Assembly: GCF_010731695.1 (NCBI RefSeq)
Contig: NZ_AP022586.1
Location: 2,852,001-2,916,000, forward strand
Length of the DNA stretch: 64,000 bases
Origin: Mycolicibacterium litorale
GTDB taxonomy: Bacteria; Actinomycetota; Actinomycetes; Mycobacteriales; Mycobacteriaceae
Direction of reading: 5' to 3'
Made by a program: the position numbers and the translations under genes
Notes under the pieces: generated by a model
Database searches by the model: none
The model's input: the letters and a program-made list of their open reading frames with translations, nothing else
Told to the model about the DNA's origin: nothing
In this document: positions 25,564-36,800 of the stretch, piece after piece
How the letters are laid out: each line of letters starts with the position of its first letter
How positions within the stretch are numbered: the first letter of the stretch is position 1

Positions 25564-25605
25564 CTACCAGCGGTTTTGGCGGAATCTTTGCGTTGCGTGG
25601 CAGCC

Positions 25606-27720
25606 TCAGCCGCGGGCGTTGACCAACGCGAGCACATCGGCGCCGTACTGTTCGAGCTTGCGCGCGCCGATCCCCGGGATGGCGACCAGCGCCGCCTCAT
25701 CGGTGGGCAGCGACTCGGCGATCGCGATCAGCGTGTTGTCGGTGAACACGACGAAGGCCGGGACGCCGAGCTCCTTCGACGTCTTGAGCCGCCACTCTTT
25801 GAGCGCGCCGAGCAGCTGCTCGTCGATGTCCGACGAGCAGGTCTCGCAGCGGCGCAACATGATCGACGCGGGCGTGGTCAGCTGCTCGTTGCACACACGG
25901 CAGCGCGGAGTCGCGCCCCGCGCGCGGCGCGGTTTGTTCGGGGATGACTCGGCGGCCGTGTTGGGCGCCACGCCGTTGAGGAACCGCGACGGCCGCCGAC
26001 CCTGGCGACCTCCGGGTGCGCGGGCCAGCGCCCAGCTCAGCGTGAGATGCACTCGCGCCCTGGTGATCCCGACGTAGAGAAGCCGGCGTTCCTCCTCCAC
26101 CGGCTCACTGTCGGCGCCGTGGGTCAGCGCGTGCGAGATCGGCAGGGTGCCGTCGGCCAGACCGACGAGGTAGACCGCATCCCACTCCAGACCCTTGGCG
26201 GCGTGCAGCGACGCCAGCGTGACGCCCTGAACCACCGGTGGGTGCCGGGAGTCGGCCCGCTGACGCAGTTCGGTGACCAGCCCGCGCAGGTCCCGACCCG
26301 GACGCAGGGCGACTTCCTCGTCGACCAGGTCGGCCAGCGCGGTCAGCGCCTCCCAGCGTTCCCTGGCGCGGGTGCCGGCCGGCGCTTCGGCGGTGAGCCC
26401 GAGCGGTTCGAGCACCGCCCGCACGACAACGGCGACCTCGCCTTCGACGTCGCGTTCGGCGGCGCGCTGCAGGGCGACCAGCGCCTGGCGGATCTCCTGG
26501 CGGCTGAAGAACCCCTCACCACCGCGCACCTGGAACGCGATGCCGGCCTCGGTGAGCGCCTCCTCGTAGACCTCCGACTGGGCGTTGATGCGGTAGAGCA
26601 CCGCGATCTCGGCGGCCGGAGTGCCTGCGGCGAGCAGCCGCTTGATGTCCTTCGCGACGGCAGCCGCCTCGGCGACCTCGTCGGGATGTTCGGCGAACGC
26701 CGGCGCGGGACCGGGCGGGCGCTGCCCGACGAGGTGCAGCTTGCTGCCCGCCATGCGCCCGCGTGCCGCCGCGATCACCCGGTTGGCCAGCGACACGACC
26801 TGGGGTGTCGAGCGATAGTCCCGTTCCAGCCGGATCACCGCGGCCTCGGGGAACCGGCGGGAGAAGTCCAGCAGGTAGCGCGGGGTGGCCCCGGTGAACG
26901 AGTAGATGGTCTGGTTGGCGTCGCCGACGACGGTCAGGTCGTCACGCGGGCCGAGCCACGCGTCGAGCACCCGCTGCTGCAGCGGCGTGACGTCCTGGTA
27001 TTCGTCGACGACGAAGCAGCGGTACCGGTCGCGGAACTCCGCGGCGACGGCGGCGTCGTTCTCGATCGCGGCGGCGGTGTGCAGCAGCAGGTCGTCGAAG
27101 TCGAGGAGCGCCGTGCCGTCGTGGCGGGCCTTGAGCGCTTCATAGCCGGCGTAGACGGCGGCCACCTTCGCGGCGTCCATCGGGATGTCGCGGCCCGCCT
27201 TCGCCACGGCGGCGCCGTAGGCCTCCGGGCTGATCAGCGACGCCTTCGCCCATTCGATCTCCCCGGCCAGGTCCCGCACGTCGTCGGTGGCGGCCTGCAC
27301 GCGGGCGCGGTTGGCGGCCTGGGCGACCACCGAGAACTTGCTGTCGAGCAGCTCCCACGAGGTGTTGCCGACGACGCGGGGCCAGAAGTAGCGCAGCTGG
27401 CGACGGGCCGCGGCGTGGAACGTCATCGCCTGCACCGCACCCGTGCCGACCCCGCCGGCCTCCTGGTCGAGGGCACGCAACCGGGCGCGCATCTCCCCCG
27501 CGGCACGCGAGGTGAACGTCACGGCCAGCACCTGCCCGGGCGCGACGTGGCCCGCCGCGACGAGGTGGGCGATGCGGCGGGTGATGGTGCGGGTCTTCCC
27601 GGTACCGGCGCCGGCCAGCACGCACACCGGGCCCCGAGGCGCCAGGACGGCCTCGCGCTGCTCCTCGTCGAGGTCGGCGAGCAGCCGTTCCCGCGACGAG
27701 GTGGGGACCTCGACGGACAT
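25606..27720 (-). CDS. uvrD2: UvrD2 superfamily I DNA helicase
   Basis: 704 aa. Helicase motif [15 protein letters not shown] (about 35-48), motif II region [39 protein letters not shown] and [16 protein letters not shown]-terminal additions diagnostic of UvrD2: a tetracysteine zinc motif (CRVCNEQ, then CETC, about 606-628) and an HRDC domain (about 630-704). An essential 3'-5' helicase in mycobacteria. The start at 27720 (MSVEVP) is chosen by domain position; the in-frame ATG at 27729 is possible. Divergent from mrx1. Confidence 0.93.
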   Translation of the reverse strand: MSVEVPTSSRERLLADLDEEQREAVLAPRGPVCVLAGAGTGKTRTITRRIAHLVAAGHVAPGQVLAVTFTSRAAGEMRARLRALDQEAGGVGTGAVQAMTFHAAARRQLRYFWPRVVGNTSWELLDSKFSVVAQAANRARVQAATDDVRDLAGEIEWAKASLISPEAYGAAVAKAGRDIPMDAAKVAAVYAGYEALKARHDGTALLDFDDLLLHTAAAIENDAAVAAEFRDRYRCFVVDEYQDVTPLQQRVLDAWLGPRDDLTVVGDANQTIYSFTGATPRYLLDFSRRFPEAAVIRLERDYRSTPQVVSLANRVIAAARGRMAGSKLHLVGQRPPGPAPAFAEHPDEVAEAAAVAKDIKRLLAAGTPAAEIAVLYRINAQSEVYEEALTEAGIAFQVRGGEGFFSRQEIRQALVALQRAAERDVEGEVAVVVRAVLEPLGLTAEAPAGTRARERWEALTALADLVDEEVALRPGRDLRGLVTELRQRADSRHPPVVQGVTLASLHAAKGLEWDAVYLVGLADGTLPISHALTHGADSEPVEEERRLLYVGITRARVHLTLSWALARAPGGRQGRRPSRFLNGVAPNTAAESSPNKPRRARGATPRCRVCNEQLTTPASIMLRRCETCSSDIDEQLLGALKEWRLKTSKELGVPAFVVFTDNTLIAIAESLPTDEAALVAIPGIGARKLEQYGADVLALVNARG

Positions 27721-27802
27721 GGGACCCATCTTGGCAGGGTGCACCGACAACCGCCCGGTCCGTGTCGGGCATGTCGTGGGCATCGGATACGTTGCATGAC
27801 TT

Positions 27803-28054
27803 ATGAGCGCTGACACCGCACAACTGACCATGTACACCACCACCTGGTGCGGCTACTGCGTCCGGCTCAAGAAGGCGCTGCAGGCCGAGGGCATCTCCTG
27901 GACCGAGGTCGACATCGAACGCGACCCCGCCGCCGCGGACTTCGTGATGTCGGTCAACGGCGGGAACCAGACGGTGCCCACCGTCAAGTTTCCCGACGGT
28001 TCGGCGCTGACCAACCCGAGCATCAAGGACGTCAAGGCCAAACTCGCGGGGTAG
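27803..28054 (+). CDS. mrx1: Mycoredoxin-1 (glutaredoxin-like)
   Basis: 83 aa. Redox motif WCGYC (15-19) after MYTTTWC, cis-Pro in QTVPTVKF, and a GSALTNPS segment; the full glutaredoxin fold. Mycoredoxin reduces mixed disulfides with mycothiol, for example on alkyl hydroperoxide reductase. ATG 27803. Convergent with nudC, 15 bases apart. Confidence 0.93.
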   Translation: MSADTAQLTMYTTTWCGYCVRLKKALQAEGISWTEVDIERDPAAADFVMSVNGGNQTVPTVKFPDGSALTNPSIKDVKAKLAG

Positions 28055-28069
28055 GTCCGCGCAGTCGGG

Positions 28070-29008
28070 TCAGTCCAGCGCCGCCCAGGACTCGATGATC
28101 TCGCGGGCGATCGAGATGGATCCGGGCAGCAACAGCCGCGACGACGACGTGCCGTTCGTGGCGGCGTTCCAGTCCCCCTCCGCCAGGGCGGTGCGGATCT
28201 CGGCGCGAGTGAACCACCCCGCCTCGGCGATCTCGCCGTCGTTGAACGAGAACGGCTGCTCGGGGTCGCCGATCGCGTGGAAGCCGACCATCAGCGACCG
28301 CGGAAACGGCCACGGCTGGCTGCCGAGGTACCGCACATCGGTCACGGTCAGCCCGACCTCTTCGGCGATCTCCCGGGCCACGCAGGTCTCGAAGGACTCC
28401 CCGGCCTCGACGAAGCCGGCGAGGATCGAGAACAACCGCTCGGGCCAAACCGCCTGGCGGGCGAGCACCGCCCGGTCGTGGCCGTCGTGCACGAGGCAGA
28501 TCACCGCGGGGTCGATGCGGGGGAAGTGCTCCTGGCCGGTGAGCGGGTTCACCCGCGCCCAGCCTGCCCTGGCCACCTTGGTCGGCGTGCCGTCGACCGG
28601 GCTGAACCGCGCCTGATCGTGCCAGTTGAGCAGCGCGGTCGCGGTGGCCACCAACTGCGCGCTGGTGTCGTCGAAGATCTCGCCGGCCCGCCGCAGGTCG
28701 AGCACCTGGGCGTCGGATCCGTCCTCCGGCGGCTCCAGCGGCGCCCGGACACCCCACACGTGGCGGCCGTCGCGCAGCCGGCCGAGGAAGACGGCGTGCT
28801 CGGGCGGGGCATCGCCGAGCGCGCTCGCCGGCCCCAGCACGACCTGCCCGCCGGCGATCATCACCTGGTTGCGGCGGTCCACCCGCAGCAGCAGCGCATC
28901 GGGCCATCCGGCCGCGGCCGCCTCCACGTCGGTGCGGAGCAGGTCGGCGCGGTCGGCGCCGACCCGCGACAACAGGGGAATGTTGCGCAGCGCGTCGAAA
29001 CCGCTCAT
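28070..29008 (-). CDS. nudC: NudC NADH pyrophosphatase (NUDIX)
   Basis: 312 aa. NUDIX box GFVEAGESFETCVAREIAEE (GX5EX7REUXEE form, about 197-219) and the NudC signature SQPWPFPRSLM. Hydrolyses NAD(H) and may decap NAD-RNA. The zinc-ribbon cysteines of E. coli NudC are absent in the ARFSPVDGTPTK region. The start overlaps the K+ channel stop by ATGA. Confidence 0.9.
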   Translation of the reverse strand: MSGFDALRNIPLLSRVGADRADLLRTDVEAAAAGWPDALLLRVDRRNQVMIAGGQVVLGPASALGDAPPEHAVFLGRLRDGRHVWGVRAPLEPPEDGSDAQVLDLRRAGEIFDDTSAQLVATATALLNWHDQARFSPVDGTPTKVARAGWARVNPLTGQEHFPRIDPAVICLVHDGHDRAVLARQAVWPERLFSILAGFVEAGESFETCVAREIAEEVGLTVTDVRYLGSQPWPFPRSLMVGFHAIGDPEQPFSFNDGEIAEAGWFTRAEIRTALAEGDWNAATNGTSSSRLLLPGSISIAREIIESWAALD

Positions 29009-30099
29009 CGCTCCCCGTCGGCGCTGCGGATGTAGAGCAGCCGGTCGCCGGTCTCGAGCGCGTCCACTTCGGGCGCGTCGACGCGGACCAGTCCGCCGTT
29101 GCGCACCACCCCGAGCACGATGTCGTGCAGATGGCGCGGCGAGCCGCCCACCTCTTTGGGGGTGACCTCGCGTTCGGCGATCGCGAATCCGGCGTCGGGG
29201 GTGAGCAGGTCCTCCATCATCTCGACCACGCTCGGGGTCTGGGTGGCGATGCCCAGCAGGCGGCCGGCCGTCTCCGACGACACCACGGTGGAGTCGGCGC
29301 CCGACTGGCGCAGCAGGTGCTGGTTCTCCGCCTCACGGGCCGCGGCGATGATCTTCGCGTTGGGCGCGAGTTCGCGGGCGGTGAGGGTGACGAGCACCGC
29401 GCTCGCGTCGTTGTCGGTGGCGACGATGATCGACTTCGCGTGCTGCGCACTGGCCAGCCGCAGCACTTCGGCCTTGGTCGCGTCGCCGTGCACGGTGACC
29501 AGACCGGCGCTCTTCGCCCGTTCCAGCGCGGTCGAGTTCTCGTCCACGACGACGATGTCGGCCGGCGCGACCTCGTCACCGACCATCGCGGCGACCGCCG
29601 TTCGGCCCTTGGTGCCGTAGCCGATCACCACGGTGTGATTGCGCACTCTGCTCCTCCATCGCTGGATCTTCAACGCCTGGCGCGACTGGCTGGTCAGTGT
29701 CTCCACCGTCGTACCGATCAGCACGATCAGGAAGGCCACCCGCAACGGCGTGATCACCAGGACGTTGATCAGCCGGGCCGATTCGGTCACCGGTGTGATG
29801 TCGCCGTAGCCGGTGGTCGACAGCGACACCGTCGCGTAGTACACGCAGTCGAGGAATGACAGCGGATCGCTCGCCTCCGGTGAGCTCTCGATGTCGCGGT
29901 AGCCGTGCCGATCGAGGTAGACGATGATCACCGCGGCGAACAGGGCGCCGGCCGCGTAGATGATGCGCCGGATGATGCGCTGGGTCGGGCTGATGAACGG
30001 CTCGGGGATCCGCAGGATATCCACCAGTGCCGCATCCGGCTGGCTCGTCAAATCTTGCTCGATGGCGGCGAGGCGTCGCCGCAGTCGTCCCTTAGCCAC
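29005..30099 (-). CDS. Potassium channel with RCK (TrkA-N/TrkA-C) domains (Rv3200c homologue)
   Basis: 364 aa. Two hydrophobic helices (about 46-62 and 110-132) flank a pore loop with selectivity filter STTGYGD (about 94-100). The cytosolic RCK domain starts NHTVVIGYGTKGRTAV (Rossmann G-x-G-x-x-G) and continues through DIVVVDEN and VHGDATK; a TrkA-C lobe ends the protein. Probably a ligand-gated K+ channel. Coupled to nudC. Confidence 0.9.
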   Translation of the reverse strand: MAKGRLRRRLAAIEQDLTSQPDAALVDILRIPEPFISPTQRIIRRIIYAAGALFAAVIIVYLDRHGYRDIESSPEASDPLSFLDCVYYATVSLSTTGYGDITPVTESARLINVLVITPLRVAFLIVLIGTTVETLTSQSRQALKIQRWRSRVRNHTVVIGYGTKGRTAVAAMVGDEVAPADIVVVDENSTALERAKSAGLVTVHGDATKAEVLRLASAQHAKSIIVATDNDASAVLVTLTARELAPNAKIIAAAREAENQHLLRQSGADSTVVSSETAGRLLGIATQTPSVVEMMEDLLTPDAGFAIAEREVTPKEVGGSPRHLHDIVLGVVRNGGLVRVDAPEVDALETGDRLLYIRSADGER

Positions 30100-30145
30100 G
30101 AGGGTCCGTCACCGGTTGGGGCTCCCGCACCAGCACAATGTAATC

Positions 30146-30541
30146 ATGACCTCTCCCTCAGCCGTACTGCAGCGCGACGCCGGGTCCAAACTGGCCAAGC
30201 GCATGGCGGCGATGCTGGTCGGCATCGGCACCCTGCACTTCGTCACACCCAAGCCCTTCGACGGCATCATCCCGGCGGAGTTGCCCGGCAGCCCGCGGTT
30301 CTACACCTACGCGTCGGGAGTGGCAGAACTCGGTGTCGCCGCGGCGCTCGCGGCGCCGCAGACCCGCAAGGCCGGCGCGCTGGCCGCGATCGCGCTGTAC
30401 GTCGGAGTGTTCCCCGGCAACGTCAACATGGTCCGGTTGTGGTGGGACAAGCCGTGGCCGATGCGGATCGTGGCGCTCGCACGGCTGCCGCTGCAGGTTC
30501 CGATGATCACCCAGGCGCTGAAGATCTACCGCGCTTCCTGA
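30146..30541 (+). CDS. DoxX-like small membrane protein
   Basis: 131 aa with about four hydrophobic segments: AAMLVGIGTLHFVTP, YASGVAELGVAAALA, AGALAAIALYVGVFPG and IVALARLPLQVPMI. The HFVxPxPFDxIIP and FPGNVNM motifs are typical of the DoxX-related family. Function unknown. Its 3' end overlaps that of adnB by 16 bases (convergent). Confidence 0.75.
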   Translation: MTSPSAVLQRDAGSKLAKRMAAMLVGIGTLHFVTPKPFDGIIPAELPGSPRFYTYASGVAELGVAAALAAPQTRKAGALAAIALYVGVFPGNVNMVRLWWDKPWPMRIVALARLPLQVPMITQALKIYRAS

Positions 30542-33500
30542 CCCGCCGGCTGCGGCCCGCGCAGCAGTGCCGCGAGGTGGTCGACGTCGGGCAGATCCGC
30601 TGGGCGCACCGTCCGGCCTGAGCGGACGTAGTGGAACGCCGCCCGCACCCGCTCCACCGGGCAGCCACTGAGCGCGGCCCACGCGAGCCGGTAGACGGCG
30701 AGCTGGATCGCGGCGTGCTGCGCGGCGGCCGGGTTGTCCGGCGGTGCCCCGGTCTTCCAGTCGACGACCGTGGCGCCGCCGTCGTCGTCGGCGAACACCG
30801 CGTCGATGCGGCCCCGCACCATGGTCTCGCCGATGACCATGTCGAACGGCACCTCCACGTCGAGCGGTGTACGAGCGGCCCACGGGGACACCATGAACGA
30901 CGTCTGCAGTTCGGTGAGCTGTTCGGCTTCGACGCGCCGGGTGTCGCTGTCGACCGCGCCGGGCAGATCGTCGAGGTCGAACAACCGCTCCGCGCCGAAG
31001 TAGCGCTGCACCCAGTCGTGGAACGCCGTCCCCAGCGAGGCGTGGGGATCGGGGCGCGCGGGCACCCGCCGGTTCAACCGCGACAGCACAGCGTCGGGAT
31101 CGGTGCTCAGATCCACCAGCGTGCTGACCGACACCTCATTCGGCAGTGTCAGCGGCGTCTTCTGGGCTGCGCGCTCACGTTCGGCGAGCAGCGCGTCCAC
31201 GTCGGCTGCCCAGCCGTCCACATCCTCGGCGGTCACGGTCGGGTCCGCCATCGCGCGGGCCACCAGTTCGGCGCCCCGGTCCACCACCGCCCGCCGGTCA
31301 CCGGCCGGGTCGGCCGGCCAGAGCACCTCTTTGACGTTGTCGCGCAACGGGTTTCTCTCGCCGTCCGGCGGTGGCGGTGCCCACTGTTCGACGACCCCGC
31401 ACGGCTGACCGTCCTGATCAGCCTGCTCGATGATGCCCTTGAGTTCCTCGAGGAATTCCGACGGGCCGCGCGGCTTGCCCTCCGTACCGCCCCAGTGGTG
31501 TCCCGAGAGGAGCAGCGTGTCCTCGGCGCGCGTCAGCGCCACGTACAGCAGCCGCCGTTCCTCATCGACGCGGCGCTGCTCGAGGTGACGTTTGTGATCG
31601 TTGATCCTGTCGCCCAGCATCTTTCGATCGTTGACGTCGGAACTGTCGAGCACGGGCACGCCGTGGTCGGTGGTGGTCGCACGGTCGCCGCGCAGCAGCG
31701 GGGGCAGCTCGGCCGGGTCGGACAGCCACGTGCGGGTCTGCGCGGTCGACGGGAAGATACGACCGCTCAGGTGCGGCACCGCCACGACCTGCCACTCCAA
31801 CCCCTTGGCGGCGTGCACGGTCAAAATCTGCACCCGCTCCGTCGAGACCGCGAGCTCCGCTGGCGCCAGGCCGTTCTCGACCTCCACCGCCGCATCGAGA
31901 TAGGCGAGCAACCCGTCGATCGTGGCGCCCGGGCGGCTCGCGTAGTCCGCGACGACGTCGACGAACGCGTCGAGGTGCTCGGTGCCCGACCAGCCCGCGG
32001 CTACCGGCATCCCCGCGCGGGCCTCGGCATCGACACCGAGCACCCGGCGCACCTCCGCGACGAGATCGGGCAGCGGCAAGCCGAGATGGCCGCGCAACGA
32101 GGTCAATTCGCGGCCCAGGGCGACGATGCGGCGATACCCCTCCGCCGAATACCGTTCGGCGGGTCCGGGATCGCAGATCGCATCGGCCAGGCACGCGGCG
32201 TCGGCATCCGGTGCGGCCCGCGCCACGATCTGCGCCGCGGTGGCATCCGGACCCGCGCTCCCGGCGCCGTCGATGTCGACGGCGCGCCGCCACAGCGCCG
32301 CGATGTCGCGGCCGCCGAGCCGCCACCGCGGACCGGTCACGGTGCGCACCGCCGCCGCCCCCGCGGTGGGATCGGCGACCAGGCGCAGCATCGCCACCAC
32401 GTCGGCGACCTCGGTGATCCCGAGCAGGCCGGCCAGTCCGACCACCTCGACGGGAACACCGCGGGCGGTGAGCGCATCGGCCATCGGTGCCGCATCGGCG
32501 TTGCGGCGCAGCAGCACCGCCGCCGTGGGTGGCGGCTGCCCTTCGGCGCGCGCGGCGTGGTAGCGATCCGCGACCGCATCGGCCACCCAATCGCGCTCCA
32601 GTGCAACGTCGTTGAGCAGGGCGAGCCGGATGGTCCCGGGTTCGGCACCGGGACGGGGCCGTAACGACCGGACCGCCACCGACCGCTGCCGCGCCTCGGC
32701 GGACACCGCGTTGGCCAGGTGCAGTGTGCTCGGCGGATTCCGCCAACTGGTGCGCAGTTCCAGCGTGGGCGCGGGGCTGCCGTCGGAGCGCGGAAAGTCG
32801 GTGGCGAAGCGGGGCAGGTTCGTCGCGGACGCGCCCCGCCAGCCGTAGATGGACTGGATCGGATCGCCGACCGCGGTGAGGGCCAGAGCGTCGTCGACAC
32901 CGCCGCCGAACAGCGCCGACAACGCCACGCGCTGCGCGTGTCCGGTGTCCTGGTATTCGTCGAGCAGCACCACGCGGTACCGCTCCCGCAGTTGCACGCC
33001 GACCTGCGGGAAGGCGGCGGCGAGCCGGGCGGCGGCGGCCATCTGCATCCCGAAGTCCATCACCTTCTCGTCCTGCATACGACGGTGCAGCGCGTCGATC
33101 AGCGGGATGAGCTCGGTGCGCTCGGTCTGGGTGGCGAGCATGCGCAGCAACCACTGGCTGGGCCCCCGGTCCCGCTGATGGGGGCCGGCGGGCAACGTGT
33201 GCACCAGGCGCTCGAGTTCGACGTGGGTGTCGCGCAACTCGTCGGTGTCGACGAGGTGTTCGGCGAGTTGACCGGCGAGGCGCAGCACCATCGAGGTGAC
33301 CACCGCCGGAGTCTTGTCGATCTCGAGCGGGCCGGGATGCTCGCAGACGACCCGGTGGGCCAGCTGCCACATCTCGGTCGCCGTGATCAGGCGGGTTTCC
33401 GGTTCGATCGGCAGCAGCAGCCCGTGTTCGCGCAACAGTGTCCCGGCGAACGCGTGATACGTGCTGACCGTCGGCGGGTCGTCGACGGCGTCCGACCCGG

Positions 33501-33801
33501 CCGCGCCCGCGGGCACCAACCCCGCCCCGGCGAGCCGCGCCAGTCGCGTGCGCACGCGGCGCAGCAACTGACCGGCGGCCTTGCGGGTGAAGGTCAGCCC
33601 GAGGACCTGCCCCGGCGTCGCGTATCCGTTGGCGACCAGCCACACCACCCGTGCGGCCATGGTCTCGGTCTTTCCCGCCCCGGCACCGGCGATCACCACG
33701 ACCGGCCCCGGCGGCGCGGCGATCACCGCCGCCTGCTCGTCGGTCGGGGCGAAAAGGCCGAGCGCAGAAGCCAACTCGGCGGGACTGTACCGGTCGGTCA
33801 T
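30526..33801 (-). CDS. adnB: AdnB helicase-nuclease subunit
   Basis: 1091 aa. Walker A VVIAGAGAGKTETMA (about 36-50), UvrD-like motifs (VVLLDEYQDTGHAQR, GDPIQSIYGWRG, LEWQVVAVPHL, LYVALTRAEDTLLLS) and a C-terminal RecB-type nuclease: GTAFHDWVQ, FDMVIGETMVRGRIDAVF and ATVVDWKTG with catalytic Asp and Lys. It forms the AdnAB motor-nuclease that resects double-strand breaks in mycobacteria. Start and adnA stop share ATGA. Confidence 0.95.
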   Translation of the reverse strand: MTDRYSPAELASALGLFAPTDEQAAVIAAPPGPVVVIAGAGAGKTETMAARVVWLVANGYATPGQVLGLTFTRKAAGQLLRRVRTRLARLAGAGLVPAGAAGSDAVDDPPTVSTYHAFAGTLLREHGLLLPIEPETRLITATEMWQLAHRVVCEHPGPLEIDKTPAVVTSMVLRLAGQLAEHLVDTDELRDTHVELERLVHTLPAGPHQRDRGPSQWLLRMLATQTERTELIPLIDALHRRMQDEKVMDFGMQMAAAARLAAAFPQVGVQLRERYRVVLLDEYQDTGHAQRVALSALFGGGVDDALALTAVGDPIQSIYGWRGASATNLPRFATDFPRSDGSPAPTLELRTSWRNPPSTLHLANAVSAEARQRSVAVRSLRPRPGAEPGTIRLALLNDVALERDWVADAVADRYHAARAEGQPPPTAAVLLRRNADAAPMADALTARGVPVEVVGLAGLLGITEVADVVAMLRLVADPTAGAAAVRTVTGPRWRLGGRDIAALWRRAVDIDGAGSAGPDATAAQIVARAAPDADAACLADAICDPGPAERYSAEGYRRIVALGRELTSLRGHLGLPLPDLVAEVRRVLGVDAEARAGMPVAAGWSGTEHLDAFVDVVADYASRPGATIDGLLAYLDAAVEVENGLAPAELAVSTERVQILTVHAAKGLEWQVVAVPHLSGRIFPSTAQTRTWLSDPAELPPLLRGDRATTTDHGVPVLDSSDVNDRKMLGDRINDHKRHLEQRRVDEERRLLYVALTRAEDTLLLSGHHWGGTEGKPRGPSEFLEELKGIIEQADQDGQPCGVVEQWAPPPPDGERNPLRDNVKEVLWPADPAGDRRAVVDRGAELVARAMADPTVTAEDVDGWAADVDALLAERERAAQKTPLTLPNEVSVSTLVDLSTDPDAVLSRLNRRVPARPDPHASLGTAFHDWVQRYFGAERLFDLDDLPGAVDSDTRRVEAEQLTELQTSFMVSPWAARTPLDVEVPFDMVIGETMVRGRIDAVFADDDGGATVVDWKTGAPPDNPAAAQHAAIQLAVYRLAWAALSGCPVERVRAAFHYVRSGRTVRPADLPDVDHLAALLRGPQPAGQEAR

Positions 33802-36800
33802 GCGCGCTCTCCGGCAGCCTGGGCGGGGCAGCTGCTGCGCACCGGGCAGTGCGAGCAGCTGTCGTTGACCCGCGCGGCGAACGAGGGTCCCCGCGTGGCC
33901 GCGGCCGCCGCGCCGACATCCCTGCGCCACTGCTCGGCGGTGTCGGCGGTCAACGCGTCCTGCTCCCGCTCGGTCGGGCCTGCCGCGCCGCACTTGCCCA
34001 GATAGACCAGCTTGCCGCCGCCGGGCACCTCACCGTCGGCGAGCAGTCCCGCCGCGACGGCCAGCTGGTACATCGCCAACTGGGCGTGCCGCTGGGCGTC
34101 GTCCTTGGTGACCGGGCTCTTCCCGGTCTTCATGTCGACGACCACCAGCCGGCCGGCACTGTCGCGCTCCAACCGGTCGAGGCGGCCGCGCACGCGGACG
34201 GCGGGCACACCGTCCGCGGATTCGCAGATGACGCCGTCGACGTCGATCTCCGTGCCCACCTCGGTCAACTCACGGCGGGTCTGGGCACGCCACTGCTCGA
34301 ACGCCGACAGCATCGCCTGGTGGCGCGTCAGCTCGTTGGCGGCGAACCACTGCGCCTCGAACGGCAGATCGTCCCAAACCCTTTCGAGGTCGTTGAGCAG
34401 CTGGCTCTCGGTCCTGCCCGATTCGGACACCAGCGCGTGCAGCAGCGACCCCACCGCCGACCGCACGTCGCGGCCGTCGCGCCCGCCGTGGCGCTCGAGC
34501 AGCCAGCGCAGGGGACAGTCGGCGAGCGTCTGCAGCGTCGACGGCGACAACGTGACGACCTGCTGATCGTCGCCCCACAGCGGCTCCTCGGTGGACAGCG
34601 CCGTCATCGCGTGCCACTGGCCGGGATCGGCGCCGGGCACACCGGCGGCCGCCAACCGGGCCAGCTGCGCCGCCGCGCATTCGCGGGCCGCATCCTCGAC
34701 GGCGCCGTCAGGCGCGCACACCACCGCCCGCAACCGGCCCACCAGCGCGGACGGTGCGAGCACCCGCGGCGCCCGGACGGGAACCGCCGGACCGTCGCCC
34801 GGATCGGTGGCCAGCGCCGTCAGCTCCTGACAGAACGGCGACGGCAGCATCGCCTCGTCACCGCAGTCGCTGTCGACCGCGGTCACCAGGACGCGACGGC
34901 GGGCCCGCCCAAGGGCCGCGATCAGCAACCGGCGTTCCTCGGCGAGCAGCGGTGCGCGGGTGGACACCGCCCGGTCGGCGGAATCGATCACCCCGTCCAG
35001 CACGTCGACAAGGCGCTGGGTGCCCAGGACCCCGCCGCGGGGAATGGTGTTGGGCCACAATCCTTCTTGGAGCCCCGCGATCACGACGACCTCCCATTCG
35101 CCGGCCAGTGCGGCATGTGCACTGAGCACGGCGACGGCCTGCGGGGTGCGCTGCTCGCCGCGGCGCGCGGGCGGCAGCCCGAGCGTGTGCACGTGATCGA
35201 GGAGACCGCGCAGCGAGGCGCCCGTGGTACGGGTGACGTACTGGTCGGCGACGTCGAACAGCGCGGTGACCGCGTCCAGGTCCCGGTCGGCCTGTGCGCC
35301 CGCGGCGCCGCCGCGCTCGCTCGCCGCGAGCCACCGCCGCTGCAGCCCGCTGCGATGCCACGCCTGCCACAGCGTGTGCCGCGGGTCGAGCCCGTCCTCG
35401 ACGCTGCGGCGGGCGGCCGACAGCACAGACCGCACCCTGCGCAGTGGTCGCTGCAGTTCCGCCGAGACCTCCGGCGGCGGACCGGTCAGCGCGGCGACGA
35501 GCAGGTCGGCGAACTCCCGCGGTGGCCGGCTGCCGTCGGCGCGGCGCAGCGCACGACGGAGCTGACGCATGGTGACCGGATCGACTCGGCCGATCGGACC
35601 GGCCAGCAGCGCCTCCGCGTGGGCGCCGGTCACCCCGTCGGCGGTGGCCTCGAGCACCGTCAGCAGCGCACGTACGGCCGGCTCGTCGGCCAATGGCGCG
35701 GCGGCGGGCAGATCGACGGGCACCCCCGCCGCGGTGAGCGCACGCGCCAGCGAGGCACCGGCACGGGGCAGCGAGCGCACGACGACGGCCATCTGTGACC
35801 ATGGGACGCCGTCGACCAGGTGCGCGCGGCGCAGCGCATCGGCGATCAGCGCCGATTCGGCATGGGCGGTGGCGGCGATCCGCACCGCGACCGAACCGTC
35901 CTCGGGTCCCGAGCCCACGAGCTCGGCACGCTGACCGGGCAGCCGCTTGGCGATACCGGTGATCGCCCGGGCCACCGCGGGTGCGCAACGGTGGGACCGC
36001 GTCAGCGTGACCGCGAGTCCGTCGTCGGCGCGCAGGAGGGCCGGATCGGCACCGCGGTAACCGAACACCGACTGGTCGGGGTCGCCGGCGAGCACCGTGA
36101 GATCGGCGCCCGCGGCCAGTACCCGCACCAGCAGCGCGGCCTGCGGATCGAGGTGCTGGGCGTCGTCGACCAGCAGCAGGCCGATGCGGGTCCGCTCGGC
36201 GGCGAGCAGGTCGGCATCCGTCGCCAATGCCTCCAACGCGGCGCCGACCAGTTCGGCGGCCCCGAGGGCCGGTGTGGTCGCCTGGGGTGCGGCCATGCCG
36301 ACCGCCGAGCGCAACAGCATGATCTGCTCGTAGGCCTGGGCGAACCGGCCCGCCGCCGCCCACTCCGGGCGACGCGACGACCGCCCGAGCCGTTGCAGTG
36401 CAACGGGATCCACACCGCGTTCGGTGCACCGGGCCATCAGATCGCGCAGTTCGGTCGCGAAACCCGCGGTGGCGAGCGCCGGGCGCAGCGCGGCCGGCCA
36501 CGCGACCGGCGATCGGTCACCGTCCTCGAGGTCACCGGCGAGCAGTTCGCGGATGATGCCGTCCTGTTCGGCGCTGGTGATCAGCCGCGGCGGCGCATCA
36601 CCGTTGCGCTGGGCGGCGAGCCGCAGCACCGCGAACGCGTACGAGTGGATGGTGCGGACGAGTGGTTCACGGACCACCTGGCGGGCGCCGCCCTCGAGCA
36701 GTCTGCGGGTCACCGCGGCGCGTGCCGCCGACCGCAGGGACGCCGAACCGGTCAGGAGCAGAACCGATTCCGGATCGGCGCCGGCGGCGATGTGCGCGGC

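Noticed and set aside
30631..32664. 677-codon plus-strand open frame
   Set aside because: Antisense of adnB; no recognisable motif or ribosome site.
33651..35798. 715-codon plus-strand open frame
   Set aside because: Antisense of adnA with no domain and shadow-type composition.
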